Assembly: GCA_963682025.1 (NCBI GenBank)
Contig: OY821517.1
Coordinates: forward strand, 50,540,662 to 50,604,661
Length of the DNA stretch: 64,000 bases
DNA from: Cordilura impudica
Taxonomy: Eukaryota > Arthropoda > Insecta > Diptera > Scathophagidae
Direction of reading: 5' to 3'
The position numbers and the translations under genes are program-made. The notes beneath the pieces were generated by a model. It was not told the DNA's origin and did no database searches. It worked only from the letters and a program-made list of their open reading frames with translations. Shown here one piece after another: positions 23,941 through 37,600 of this stretch (positions are counted from its first letter, which is position 1; every line of letters begins with the position of its first letter).

Positions 23941-24185
23941 TAATGCACTCTTCCCAAAAAGTAACTTTTCTTCAAAAAAAAAAAAAAAAAAAAAGAAACT
24001 AAAAGCTAAAAATTTACTTTTGCTTAAAAAGTACATTCAGGTATATTTTCTTAAATAAGTACATATTCTTAAGCAAGTCACTTTCTCTTAAGAAAGTATT
24101 TTTTCTTAAAAGTTTGCCTTTGATAGAAAGTACATTTTCTTAAAAAACTATATTTTCTTAAATAAGTAAAAAGTACTTTTTCTTA
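23941..24185. repeat. 17-bp minisatellite, right block
   Basis: Continuation of the CTTTTCTTAAAAAGTAC-type repeat, more degenerate than the left block and with a poly-A tract at 23976-23994. Confidence 0.75.
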
Positions 24186-24630
24186 GTAGAATATATATTT
24201 GTATGGCGATGTGTTTCAACTACATGTTTTATGTTTCATGAGAATGTAGGGATGATTGTAATTTTTTAGTCTAATTTTTCAACTGTGAACTGAATTCACA
24301 CAGGTGGATGGCATCAATATAACATTTATATTATATTACAGTAAATTTATTTATTTTTTATTTTTTTTAATACTTATTGTTGATACCACAGGCCTCTTAA
24401 TGAGAAAACAGAGTCGGAATTTGGATTTTCAGCCAAAATTGATTTTGACAAGAATTAATTTAATTAGTATGTATACACACCTACATTTTTGATTAGCTTT
24501 AATCCATATTTGTTACATTTTATATTGATTTGTTAACTCCATTAATTGGTGACAAAAATTTTTTAAAATTAAAGAATCTAAAGAAGCAAAGCAAACAAGA
24601 AATAGGATATAAAAACAAATAATTGCTTAC

Positions 24631-24676
24631 CAATTCCAAAGACTTGTTTTGAATTACAATCACTCCACACCGTCAT
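24631..24676 (-). CDS. Putative first coding exon, DOCK-family gene (candidate mbc)
   Basis: On the minus strand an ATG at 24676 opens a 15-codon frame, MTVWSDCNSKQVFGI plus one base, ending at a perfect donor (TTG|GTAAGC). Tryptophan at position 4 and a basic stretch leading to ..FG(I/V) match the start of DOCK1/DOCK2 proteins, whose first exon also stops just before an AIYN-type SH3 beginning; the split codon starts with G, compatible with Ala or Val. From memory of fly maps, mbc lies close to Nup98-96 in Drosophila, which would fit this divergent position. No second exon is visible at 1-24,600, so the first intron would have to exceed this window. Alternative: a chance ATG before a splice-like site in another gene's 5' region. 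Confidence 0.4.
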
Positions 24677-25740
24677 ATTGATGCTGTTTTGTGTGAAAAA
24701 CTCCAAAGTTTAAGATTGAAATTTCAAGTCGATCGTTTCGCTTATATATTTCTCCTTCGTCCGCTTTTTTCTTAATAACGACGATGCTTAAGTATCACAA
24801 ACATTAGTGCACATATTTATGCCTTTTTGTTTTTCACTATTTTAATTGTTTTTATTTTTGTATTAAATAAAAATTTCACTTGATAATTCAGTTAAATTTA
24901 ATTGCTATTTACTACAATTTTTGTATTACACTTCACTCTTGGTTTTTTGCAATTCATTTAACATTTTAAATAAAAACACGAAGAACAACAGATATAAACA
25001 ATAAAATTGTGCACAATATGATTACTATGACAACAACAAATACTTAAAAGATGACGATGATGATGATGATGATGAGAATGAAAATTAACTTATAAAAGCA
25101 GTAGTAAGAAATTTTAAAATATTCACACTTATATTTAATTTTGTTTTCTTTCAATGCTTTATCTTATAATTTTTTATGTTCAATAGTTAATTTTATTTCC
25201 AACAACAACAACAATAAAAAAAGACACAAGTTTTTTAATTAAAATATTTTGCGTTTTTGCCTTTAATTGGGAGTTGGCTGGTTGTTGTTTATTTGGTCGT
25301 TTTGGCTGACACACTCGAATCGAACGAATCAGTCACTCAATACTATATGAGCCGTTAATTTAATCTTGAAAAGTAATATCGTCTTTCTTTTTACATAGTT
25401 CTTCGTCACGATTATTTTACTAGTGTTGGTGGTGTTGTTGTTGTTATTGTTATTGTTGTACGGCCAGTCTGTCAGTCCGCCAGCCAACCAGCAAGTAAAT
25501 AATTAATAATTGACTAATTTTGCTTTAATGCAACCTTTCGCCGCCATTAAGCAACACTTTTATTTTCTTTGAAGAACATTTTAAAACTTTTTTCTCGGTT
25601 TGATTTTATTTACACACGATATATCTTAAAATTTTTTTGTACATAACAAAAAAAAAAAACAAGTACAAAATTAATTTCTCCGCTCGTATTAACTATTCAA
25701 CCTCCGGTCGTTATGAATGAACTGCAACTAAATTTGGAAG
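24677..25740 (-). promoter_or_regulatory. Putative 5' UTR / promoter region of the minus-strand gene
   Basis: An AT-rich, repeat-element-free stretch with CAACAACAACAAC and GATGATGATG microsatellites and GTTGTTATTGTTATTGTTGT near 25438. Such triplet-rich tracts are common in fly 5' UTRs. The transcription start cannot be placed by eye. Confidence 0.3.
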
Positions 25741-25890
25741 ATAGAATTGAAGAATACGATTATAAATATTAAATAAAAACAGGGTTGTTAAAAAAAATGC
25801 AATTGTATATCCCTAGCAGTCAGCTTATGTATACAATACATATTTATGGGACAGTTATTCTTGTTTTTGAAAATTTGTTGTTTATTGTAA

Positions 25891-26158
25891 TGGCCTGTTA
25901 GCCACACGTAACGGTAACGGTACGAATCAGCTGATTCAACCTGTTTTATGAAAAATACATGAAAGAGCTCACCCAACTTAAGCTAAACGTATCGAGGGTT
26001 TTTTCTACGTTTGTACGTGACATTTGTGAACAGCTGATAAAGTCTGTTTAATTTTACAGCAACATGCTGCTTCATTTTTTACGTTCTATAATTGCACTAA
26101 ATGCCAACGTTATGATACTTTACGGTTACATCTTAACAACGTGTGGCTAACTAAGCCT
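25891..26158. mobile_element. Family-G TIR element (268 bp)
   Basis: Left end TGGCCTGTTAGCCACACGTA, right end GTGTGGCTAACTAAGCCT. It is flanked by TAA (25888-25890 and 26159-26161). A second copy at 60256-60546 shares the interior GTGAACAGCTGATAAAGT and TACGTTCTATAATTGCACTA. Confidence 0.75.
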
Positions 26159-26605
26159 TAATGCATTACAAACATAGACGGCAGCGGCTACACGACTACA
26201 AATGTTGCTGGCTGCAATTTAGTCGGCGAGTGAGCTACTTGAATTTTTTGAAGACGACAGCAACATAGTAAGCTGCTGATTCTTAAAATTTGTTTTAATA
26301 AATATTAATTTTTTTTGCTTTGTGTTTTTGCAAAATAATGGCTTAAGAATATCTTGTGAATTTTGTATTTTTTTACTTTATTAAAATAGAAAAACATGCA
26401 TTATTGTAAACTCGTATATAAACTTGACTTAAATATACAATTACTTATTTTTAATACATTATTATAACGTTATTAATGCAATTATAGCACTTATTTATTT
26501 TTTTAACAAAATAAAACATTTTGTAGCACTAATTTGTTGTACATGTTTTGTTATATTGTCAACACTATTTTTTTTTGTAGCCAACAAAAATAGAAATTAT
26601 CCTAA

Positions 26606-27099
26606 AGGTGCTATTACATGATGTGTTTTTTACATATGTACTGTCAAATTTTGCAACAACAAAAGTTGTACACATCGTGAGATACATATGAAACATTGTT
26701 TATGTACAATACATGAGGAAAGTCACATGTACATTTTTCATTTAGAAAAGGTTCTATTTTTGCATGACAAACATGTGAAAATACAACACTGCTTGTGGCG
26801 AAAGAAAAACAGAGTAAATTTTAAAGATTAATATTGAAAGAAAAATAAATTGTTAAGTATTAATTAACAATTAAAAAATATATATCTTTTTTTTAACAAT
26901 ACATTTTTGTAAATTCACAAATTAAATCAGCTGTTTTTTACATTTAGAGGTTAAGTCATACGGAAATTCATATGCACGTGTGATAGCAAAAATTATGAAT
27001 CGTATGTATAAGACAATTTTGACAGACATGAGGAATTTCATATTGGATAAAAAAAGTGACAGTGCATATGTAAAAAAAACATTTCGTGTAATAGCACCT
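26606..27099. mobile_element. Family-H TIR element (494 bp) with TAA duplication
   Basis: Left AGGTGCTATTACATGATGTG..., right ...TTTCGTGTAATAGCACCT, with similarity extending ~45 bp inwards (TTTTTTACATATG...ACTGTC). Flanked by TAA on both sides (26603-26605, 27100-27102). Confidence 0.8.
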
Positions 27100-27102
27100 T
27101 AA

Positions 27103-28133
27103 GTTGACTACAGTAGCAAAGGTATTCGTGTAGCCGTGTAGTGTTGTTAATATCAAAATAATCGTTTTCATATAAACGTGTGTGTTTTATGTTTGACAGG
27201 CTGTAGTCGTGTAGCCGCAGTCATTTGCGTTTAATTCATAAAGTTGAGGTACACAAAACGCTTTATACGCTTCAACGGGTTTTGGACTACTGCCAATACA
27301 GTTCAAATAGTCGATTTTCATAGTACAAAAGTGTACAAATCGTATGAAGACAAAAGTTCACCAACAGCTGATAGCTGTTGTTGCTTATTTGTGAATGTGA
27401 AAAACAATATCAAGTAAATTTCTGAAAGCATTAATGAAAATCTAATAGAAAAAAATAAAAAAAAAACATAAATTTGTATATGAAAATGTAAGTGTAGAAC
27501 GTAGAAAGAGCAAAAAAAAAAAAAAGGGCGTGAAAGAAAAATAAAATAAGCGAACAAAGCTTAGAAACCGTTGCATTCGAAACGTGTGATGTGTACTTTT
27601 CCACCTCAATAGTTTTGATTATAAAATATGTAAAATTAAAGAAATCAAATTAATTAAGAAATTTATTATTTGTACTTAAACTTAAAAAAGTCTATATATA
27701 ACGTGCAGTTTATCAATCCGTATAAATATGTGATATATTCTCAGGGGGAAACAATGGTGTGAAAATTTTTTATATATTTGAGTGCCCTGATTTGTGTGGG
27801 CTCCAAAATAATGTAAAATAATTCACCTGAAATTGAACCTAGTCATATATAATTATGTTTACCAAAAGATTGCGGCTATAGCGATAACCAGCCGCAAGAT
27901 AAACTGATTTGAAAAAGTATTCAAAAATAGTATTTCTTATGAATAAAATATATATAATTTTTTTAAATATACTTTTTTTCTACAGAAAATAGTAATTTGA
28001 AGTAAATAAAACTACTATAATACAAATGATACATTAATTTTGACACTTTTTTTTATAAAGCTATGATTACAACTATTTTTGAATTTTTATGTGGATTATT
28101 AACGAGTGGATTAGTAACATACGGTTACGAATT
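27103..28133. other. Upstream intergenic region of Nup98-96
   Basis: AT-rich, no supported exon or repeat family. Confidence 0.4.
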
Positions 28134-28141
28134 TATCGATA
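28134..28141. promoter_or_regulatory. TATCGATA (DRE-type) motif upstream of Nup98-96
   Basis: Exact match to the Drosophila DRE octamer bound by DREF, about 530 bp before the start codon. In DNA this AT-rich a few chance matches are expected in 64 kb, so it is suggestive only. Confidence 0.35.
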
Positions 28142-28305
28142 TAAATAATGAATTATTAAATTAAAATTTTACATAAAAAATTTTACGAAATAAACTGTCA
28201 CAAAATGGTTAAAGGCGCAAACACACCGTATAGAGTTGCCAGACTGATGTGTGTAGTACAACTCTGTATGAAACAGATAACATTTTTAAAGCGCCATTTT
28301 ATTTA

Positions 28306-28336
28306 GTTAACTAACACTGGTCCAGTGTTAGTTAAC
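28306..28336. promoter_or_regulatory. 31-bp perfect palindrome upstream of Nup98-96
   Basis: GTTAACTAACACTGG and its exact inverse complement are separated by a single T. It lies 338 bp before the start codon, in what should be promoter or 5' UTR. It might be a dimeric factor site, a hairpin, or the remnant of a small TIR element. Confidence 0.5.
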
Positions 28337-28673
28337 ATTTCGCAGTTCTTTTGAAAGAATAAAAAGTTTACTCGGCATTTTTCAAGGAAAACTATTAGAA
28401 TATTACAAATAATTGCAAATTATTATTAAAAAAAAAGTGCAGTACATTTTGTACAAACGTTTAGATTATAAATAAAAAAATTATTCAATGCATTTTGATT
28501 GATTTTTGACGTTGAAATTAAAATTCTAACACCTTGCGAAATAGCAACAACAAAGAATTGACAAGTTAAAAAAGCAACACAGAGAAGGGAAACACGCTAA
28601 ACAATTTTAAACAAAATATATATGAAATTGTGAAAATATAATATATTGAGTAAATACTTAAAGAAATTAAGAA

Positions 28674-31600
28674 ATGTTCGGAGGAGCTAAACCTACTTTT
28701 GGAGCGGCCACAGCTGGTACAGGTTTTGGCAATTTTAATAATGCCGCCACTTCTTCACCATTTGGTCAGTCAGCTTTTGGTAAACCAGCTACAAGTGCGT
28801 TCGGTGCCGCACCTACCTTTGGGGCTCAACAACAAACACCTTCGTTATTTGGTACCAATACAGCCCAGCCCCAACAGACGGGTCTTTTTGGCGGGGCCAG
28901 CACTTCGACGGCTTTTGGTGCAACAACAACAACACAACCAACATTTGGTAGTAAGTTTCAGTATTTGATTTAATTTTTTTTCGTGTAATATTAGTTTTTA
29001 CTTTTATTTATTTATTTTTTTTTTATATACATTTTTAGCTTTTGCTCAACCACAACAAAATACTTCAATTTTCGGAGCTGCCCAGCCACAAGCTAATACG
29101 TCTTCACTTTTTGGTCAGCCGGCTGCCACATCTGCCTTTGGCTCAGCCGTTAAACCAGCGGGTTTAGGAACGTTTGGTCAAACTGGAGCTCAACCAACAA
29201 CTTCGTTGTTCGGCCAACCAGCCGCTTCTACTAGCGCTAGTGGTTTCGGTACTTTTGGCCAGGCAGCTCCTACTACCACAAATGTGTTTGGCAGTGCACC
29301 ATCTTCAGCGTTTGGTCAACCCGCTAATGCCGCCAATGCAGCTAATGCTGGATCTTCGATAGCCAAATATCAGCCCACTATCGGCACAGATACTCTCATG
29401 AAAGGTGGCCAACCTAATAATGTGAATACCAAACAACACTGTATAACAGCCATGAAGGAATATGAGAGTAAATCTTTGGAAGAGTTGCGATTAGAAGATT
29501 ATATGGCAAACCGTAAAGGTCCCCAAGCTGGCGCAACACCAGGTTTCGGAGGGTTTGGTGCAGCTCAGCCCACAGCAGGAACAGGACTCTTTGGCGCCAC
29601 TGCTCAACCAAATACAGGCATGTTTGGTCAACCAGCCGCTGCTACCACTGAAAATAAAGGCCTATTTGGATCGACCCAAAGTGCTTTCGGGCAACCTGCT
29701 CAAACGGGCTTTGGAGCAACAGCTCAACAACCTTTCGGTGCTAAACCTTTTGGCGCGGCCGGTACTACGGGCTTTGGTGCAACAGCAACAGACAACTCAA
29801 ATCCATTCGGAGCTAAACCAGCCTTCGGGCAAACTGCGGCGTCATCGTTGTTTGGTCAAACGCCGGCCACTAGTGCAGCTCCCGCTTTTGGACAGACGAA
29901 TACAGGTTTCGTGGGAGGCTTTGGCACAACAGCCGGCCAACAACAACAGCAACAACCATCATTATTCGGCCAAGCAGCAGCTGATCCCAATAAACCAGCA
30001 TTTGGTTTGGGTCAACAATCGGCCGCCACTACTGGGTTTGGAGGTTTCGGTACTGCAGCCACCAGTACAGCTGGTGGCGGTTTGTTTGGTGCGAAACCAG
30101 CAACTGGGTTTGCCATACCCGGATTTGGAGCCACTTCTCAAGCCAATACAGGTTTTGGCAATTTCTCCTTGAACAATACAAATGCGGCCGGAGGGGGACT
30201 TTTCAATTCAAACCTCAACAAACCGGCCACTACAGGTTTTGGAGCTTTTGGCACTCAAACTGCACAGGCAGCACCTCTAAACTTTAATACTGGTTCGGGA
30301 CAACCATCTCTCTTTGGCAATAATGCAAATAAACCAGGAGGTCTCTTTGGCACGACACTGGGCCAAACCAATCAATCTTCAGCTATTGGAATGTTCGGCC
30401 AGCCTGGGCAATCTGCCTTCGGCCAAGGAAACTCTACAATGGGTCTAAATTTTGGCAACAATTCACTCGGAGGAAATATTAACACCTTAGGTGGACTCAC
30501 GGGAACACCTCATCAACAACAACAATTACCCATACACCAGCAAATATTATCGAAAGTCACCTCACCTTACGGCGACAATCCCATCTTCAAAGATTTAAAA
30601 CGTAGTGAAGAAAACGATCCCACTAAGGCCACCAATCCGGCTGCACAAAAAGCCATTATTGAAAGCGGAAATAATAGTGGACAACAGTTCAAAATTTCCA
30701 CCAATTCATCACAGAGTATCGTCAAAGTCAAACCCATAGGGTCAGCCTTAACTAAAAAGTCACTTTTCGAGGGCTTAGAAGAATTCGATGCCAGTGTTGA
30801 AAGTTTTAGCTTGAAGCCCAATGCTAAGCGTCTAATACTTAAACCGAAAAATAACAATACAATTGGCGGCGGAGGCAGTGGCCAACAAACTCCTCCAACG
30901 AGCTCTTCTAATTCACAAACAAATACACCTCAAAGACAACCGCCGGTTTCATTAAACACAACCAATAACAACCAACAGGACATACGAAACGAATCGTTTT
31001 ATGGAGAAATACCCATCGAACCTTTAGCTACACAATCCCCCGCAACTGGAGCCAATTTAAGTACCAATGACAACAATGCTCCTCCCTCCTCATTTGACTC
31101 CAGTCGTCGTGAATCCTGGTTACATCCAAATAATTTGGAAAAGGTACGACAACTTAATTTAAACGCTGGCGTCGAACCAGGACCATCATCCCACAACAAT
31201 ACTTTAAGCGAATTAGTACCACGTAAACCACTGGAAACCTACAAACCGCCAACTACGGGCCGCTTATCCGTGTCGACTGTACCGGAAAATTATTTTGAAG
31301 ATCAAAGCAGTGTGTTATCCAGACGTGAGACTAGTGCCACAGCCAATGATAGCCAATTATCGTCTACTCGTTCTTATGCCGCAGAAGATAAATCAATAAT
31401 AATTGAAGATCCTGAAGCCGAATACGAAGAACATCCAACTAGCATAACTTTAAGGAGAGTCGGGTAAGTTAACAAGTTTATTATTTTAATTTAATTAATT
31501 AATCTTGTCCTCTCCATAGTTACTATACTATTCCTTCCATGGATGATTTAAAATCCTATTTGGCTGAAGATGGTTCTTGTGTTGTACCCAATTTCACTGT

Positions 31601-34600
31601 GGGACGTGAAGGCTATGGCAATGTCTATTTTGGTCAGGAAATGGATGTCTCTGGTTTGAATTTGGATGAAATCGTTCATTTCCGCAATAAGGAAATCATT
31701 GTATATCCGGATGATGATAATAAGCCACCCGTGGGTCATGGTTTAAATCGAGAAGCTCAAGTTACATTGGACCAGGTGTGGCCTTTGGATAAAAGTAAAC
31801 ACGAATCTATTAAAGATCCACAGCGTTTAGCTGAAATTGATTGGGAGGCAAAATTGCGTCGTGTTTGCGATAAGAATGAAACTCGCTTCATAGAATATCG
31901 ACCCGAAACGGGTAGTTGGGTATTCCGGGTTAAGCATTTCTCGAAATATGGTTTAAACGAAAGCGATGAAGAAGAAGATGTACCTACAGATGCAAAGAAA
32001 GCCAAAATGACGGCAGCAGCAATTGATGCTGCTAAACAACAACAACAAGCTTTGGCAGCAGCAGCAGGTGCTCTCAATGTTCAGCATCAAATGTCATTGG
32101 CCGCTTTAAAGAATGCCCAAAAGGTATGCCATGTTTGTTTTTAAAAGTTCTTAGTTCAAATATAAAATTAAATTTTCAAAGATTTCTGAGGATGCGGCTC
32201 ATGCTTTAGATCCAAAGTCTTTGACCGCTGCAGGCTTTTATCCAATGGACGAATCGGCCGAATTTATGCTTATGGACAAGACACGTAAGAGCCTGATTTA
32301 GAATCTCTAATTTGGCAAAACATTTTTTTTCTGTTTTATTTTTTTATAGAATTCTTTCAAAATAATGGCAACAATGAATTTTCCATGTTCGAACATACTC
32401 AACAAGTGTACAAACAGACGTTAACAAGTCCCTCTGCAACTTTAGCCAAAGATATGGGCACCGATGCCCATAAATTACAACTTATGAAAGCATCTTTTTT
32501 CTTCGAAGATGATGTGGACAACAAGTCAGGTAATTTGAATTAATACATCAAATTATAGTTTTATAAATTTTAACATTTTTTTTTTTATTTTCTCACCTTT
32601 AGAAGCATCTGAGTTCGATCAACAGCCTGACTATAATCGCAATAAACTGACTGGTTTATTTGGCAAACGTGTCAATGAAATGTATGGTTCGGCAAATTCA
32701 TTGTGGAAAGATGGCCGCGGAGACAGTGCTAGTGCTGGTGGTTTAGGTGGTAACTTATCGGAGGCCTCCAGTCAAGTTGATTTAAATCTGAATGTCTCGC
32801 CACCTCTGCCAGCTTCTTCGGCAGATTCGGGTTCAGTTAGAAGTGTTTTTCAAAATCAACAACATGCTGTAAGTTTTAAACTGCTTTAGTAATTTCTTTT
32901 CTTTAATATTTTTCTTTTTTGTTTTAAAGATGAATGCTAGATCCGATGCAGACACTGCCAAAGCTGCTAAAAAATTGCCACCTTTTATGGTGCAACCAAA
33001 AGTTGCCGCTGTTAAAAGTTTGGCTTCCCTCGTACCCCTAGTTAAATCTGCGGCCTTTCCTTTACGTTTACAATGGCCCGCTGATTTGGGTCTCTATAAT
33101 AGTCGTCGTTTTAAGTTGGGCTTTGGTCCTCAACATACACTAATTGTACCAACCACTAGAAACAATTTGAAGCGTGAAATTAAATGTAAGTTGTTTTATA
33201 TAAATTTGTTTTTAAAATAAATTTAATGATTTATTTTTTTTTTATTTTAATAATTTTAGCTAAAAATCTACTTGATGTTGCACCAGCCATATTCAAAACT
33301 CGTACACCAAATGATTTCTCTGCCACTATTTTACAACATTTGCAAATATCAGCCACTCAATCCTATGACAATTTCCAGGAAAGTATAGTCGATCATTTGC
33401 AAATACAATTACGTAATTCCCAGCAGCAGGATGTTGAGGGCAGTGAGTGTCCCTTTATCAAATCTGATGGTGGCACCGAGCTAATTGTTAAACATTTAGA
33501 TGAGGCCATTAAATTAATAAACTTGGGACCATTGGAAGAATATAGCGTGTCCGTATGGTCTCTCTTTTTAGCCTTATGGGGTGATCACGAGGAATTGGAA
33601 GGCCGTGAACCAGCTTCCCACTTTGTGATTATGTGTCGTCGTAATTTACTATCAGAATGGTTGGAAAATACTCTCACCGATAAGGATCTATTGACAAAAA
33701 GTGTTTCCAAACATACTTACTTGGAACACTTAATGGATTTGGTAATGTGTCATAAGGTGACGGAAGCCTGCGAACTGGCCTTCAACTATGACGATGCTAA
33801 TTTATCGCTTTTAATGGCTCAACTGTCTTCTGGACCCATTGTCAGACAACTTATGGAAGATCAATTGGCCGCTTGGAATGCTGACAAAGCAGATCAATTT
33901 ATACAAGTTGAACGCTTGAAATTATTTATGTTAGTGGCTGGCGTTTCTCTAATGGCTTCTTCGCATGGTGTCATAAACACGTTGGCGGGCATTGAATGGA
34001 TAAAAGTTTTAGCGGTAAGTAAAAGAAAGATGAAACAATAATTAGAATAATATAAACAATACAAATGAAAACGATTCAGGAAACAAATAAAATCAAATAT
34101 TCTTATAATAATGAATTACGTTCAATAAAAAAAGTTAAGACAATTATCAAACATCGAGATTGGAAAACACAAAAAGACCCAAAATAAAATAAAAACTGAT
34201 ATTTAATTAAGGCTAATAATGAAATATAATATATATAGATAATATGAAATTAATAAGAAACTGTAATAATCGACAAATTTAAATTTCCTGTAATAAACAT
34301 TTTGGAATCTACGAATATAATAACACAATTGAAAAAAAAACCAACTCTGATTAAATATCTAAAAAAAATTATTCTTGATAACTGGAATACAACAGGAGAA
34401 CCATTATTAACAAGTGGAGTGTTTAATTCGACAATATTACAACGAATATTGGGTACGGCTACCACTTTAAAACTGTTGTCGGTACTGAAATTTAAATTTC
34501 GAATACCAATTAAATTTAAGTTAATTGCTTTTCTTGTTGGCCAGCTTCTATTATAATTCCTTGTTATAAAAAACAATTATCGTGTCTTCTATAGAAAGAA

Positions 34601-37600
34601 TTCGTTACTATTTGAAAAATTGCATTATTTTTCTTTTACTATAGCAGAAAACCCCTAATGAAATTCATTATATAACGCAGCCAGCATTATAACACCCAAA
34701 GTTTGATCCCTATAAGAAAGATTTGGGATAATTTATAATTCAAAAAAAAAAAAATCAACTGATTCTTTGCTAAAAATTTCCAGATATTAATATTAAAACA
34801 AGTAAGAAATTATAGTCGGTCTAGACCGACTATACGATACCCTATACCATGGTTTAGAGACCCTATCTCTTCGGTCCAACTAATTGGATATAGAAAATAA
34901 GAATAACCAAATTTGAGTGCCATTGTTATTAATTTTTTTTGCTGCAGATATGAAAAAGTTCATATCGGGTGCTATATTTATATGTGGACTAGGTCGAAAA
35001 ATGGACCGATCCTGACCATACTTGGTAAAGTCACTTATATTTTGAAAAAATATACACAAACCAAATTTGAGAAAAAGTTTTGCAATATTTTTGTTTTTTG
35101 ATAGATTTAAGTGAAGATCGGGAAGCAGCTCTTTATTGGGCCTATGACTAAAAATTGTCCTATAGGGAATTTTTTTGGACTACTGAATTATGGATACAAT
35201 AAATACATACAAACCCAATTTGACTAAGATCTATGTGATAGTTTGGATCTTATGGCAATTTATGTCGATTTCATAGGGGTCGTTTGTATGGGAACTAGGT
35301 CTGAACATGGACCGATTTTCACCAATTTCAAAGCTTATATACCCAATTTCATCAAAATATATTCATATTTGCGACCTGTAGTTTGATTACAAGGTTAACA
35401 TGGACACACAGACGGACGGACATAGCTAAATCGACTCAGAAAGTCATTCTGAGTCGATCGGTATAATAAAAGATGGGTCTAGGTCAAATATTTTTGGTAG
35501 TTACAAACAGCAGCACAAAGTCATTATACCCAAACCACATAGTGGTATAGGGTATACAAAGCAAATTTTAAAATATTTTTATCTTAATTAGCTAGTAATT
35601 TTTAATTTTTAGTTTTTAATTTTCCATTTTTCATTTGCCATTTTCCATTTTTAATTTTCCATTTTCCATTTTTAAATTTTCCATTTTGCATTTTCCACTT
35701 TCCATTTTGCATTTTCCATTTATCATTTTTCATTTCTATTTTCCATTTTCAATTTTTCATATTCCATTTTGCATTTTTCATTTTCCATTTTTCATTTTCC
35801 ATTTATAATTTTTCCATTTTTCATTTTTAATTTTTCATTTACCATTTTTCATTTTTCACTTGTCATTTTTCATTTTCCATTTTTCAATTTTCATTTTTCT
35901 CTTTTCATTTTCTACTTTCCATTTTTCATTTTCCATTTTTAATTTTTCATTTTCCATTTGCCATTTTCATTTTTCATATTCCATTTTTCATTTTTCATTT
36001 TCCATTTTTAATTTTTCATTTTCCATTTTTCATTTTCCATTTATAATTTTTCCATTTTTCATTTTCCATTTTTCATTTTCCTTTTTTAATTTTCCCTTTT
36101 TCATTTTTCATTTTTTATTTTCCATTTTTCAATTTTTACTTTGCATTTTCCATTTTTAATTTTTAGTTATTAATTTTCCATTTTTCGTTTTTCATTTTCC
36201 ATTTTTCATTTGCCATTTTTCATTTTCCATTTTCCATTTGCCATTTTTCATTTTCCATATTTCATTTTTAATTTTCATTTTCCATTTTTCATTTTTAATT
36301 TTCCACTTTCCATTTTCCATTTTTAATTTTTCATTTTCCATTTTGCATTTTCCACTTTCCATTTTGCATTTTCCATTTATCATTTTTCATTTCTATTTTC
36401 CATTTTTAAATTTTTCATTTTTCATATTCCATTTTGCATTTTTAATTTTTCATTTTCCATTTATAATTTTTCCGTTTTTAATTTTTCATTTACCATTTTT
36501 CAATTTTCATTTTTCACTTGTCATTTTCCATTTTTCAATTTTCATTTTTCTCTTTTCATTTTCTACTTTCCATTTTTTATTTTCCATTTTTAATTTTTCA
36601 TATTCCATTTTTCATTTTTCATTTTCCATTTATAATTTTTCCATTTTTCATTTTCCTTTTTTTAATTTTCCCTTTTTCATTTTTTATTTTCCATTTTTCA
36701 ATTTTTACTTTGCATTTTCTATTTTCCATATTTCGTTTTCCATTTTTAATTTTTAATTTTTAATTTTCCATTTTTCGTTTTTCATTTTTCATTTGCCATT
36801 TTTCATTTTCCATATTTGATTTTTAATTTTCATTTTCCATTTTTCATTTTTAATTTTCCACTTTCCATTTTCCATTTTTAATTTTTCATTTTCCATTTTG
36901 CATTTTCCACTTTCCATTTTGCATTTTCCATTTATCATTTTTCATTTCTATTTTCCATTTTCAATTTTTCATTTTTCATATTCCATTTTGCATTTTTAAT
37001 TTTTCATTTTCCATTTTTCATTTTCCATTTTCCATTTATAATATTTCCGTTTTTCATTTTTAATTTTTCATTTTTCAATTTTCATTTTCACTTGTCATTT
37101 TTCATTTTCTATTTTTCAATTTTCATTTTTCACTTTTCATTTTCTACTTTTCATTTTCCATTTTTAATTTTCCATTTTCCATTTTTAAATTTTCCACTTT
37201 GCATTTTCCACTTTCCATTTTGCATTTTCCATTTTTCATTTCTATTTTCCATTTTCAGTTTTTCATATTCCATTTTGCGTTTTTCATTTTCCATTTTTCA
37301 TTTTCCATTTATAATTTTTCCATTTTTCATTTTTAATTTTTCATTTACCATTTTTCATTATTCACTTGTCATTTTTCATTTTCCATTTTCCATTATTCAT
37401 TTTCCATTTTCCATATTCCATTTTTAATTTTTCAATTTTCATTTTCCATTTTTCAAGTTTCACTTTTCGTTTTCTATTTTCCATTTTTCATATTCCATTT
37501 TCCATTTTTCAATTTTCATTTTTCAATTTCCATTTTTCAATTTTCGTTTTCTATTTTCTATTTTCCATTTTTCATATTCCATTTTCCATTTTTCAATTTT

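Noticed and set aside
29555..30172. Second plus-strand frame of 205 codons inside Nup98-96 exon 2
   Set aside because: Out-of-frame shadow of the FG-repeat coding sequence.
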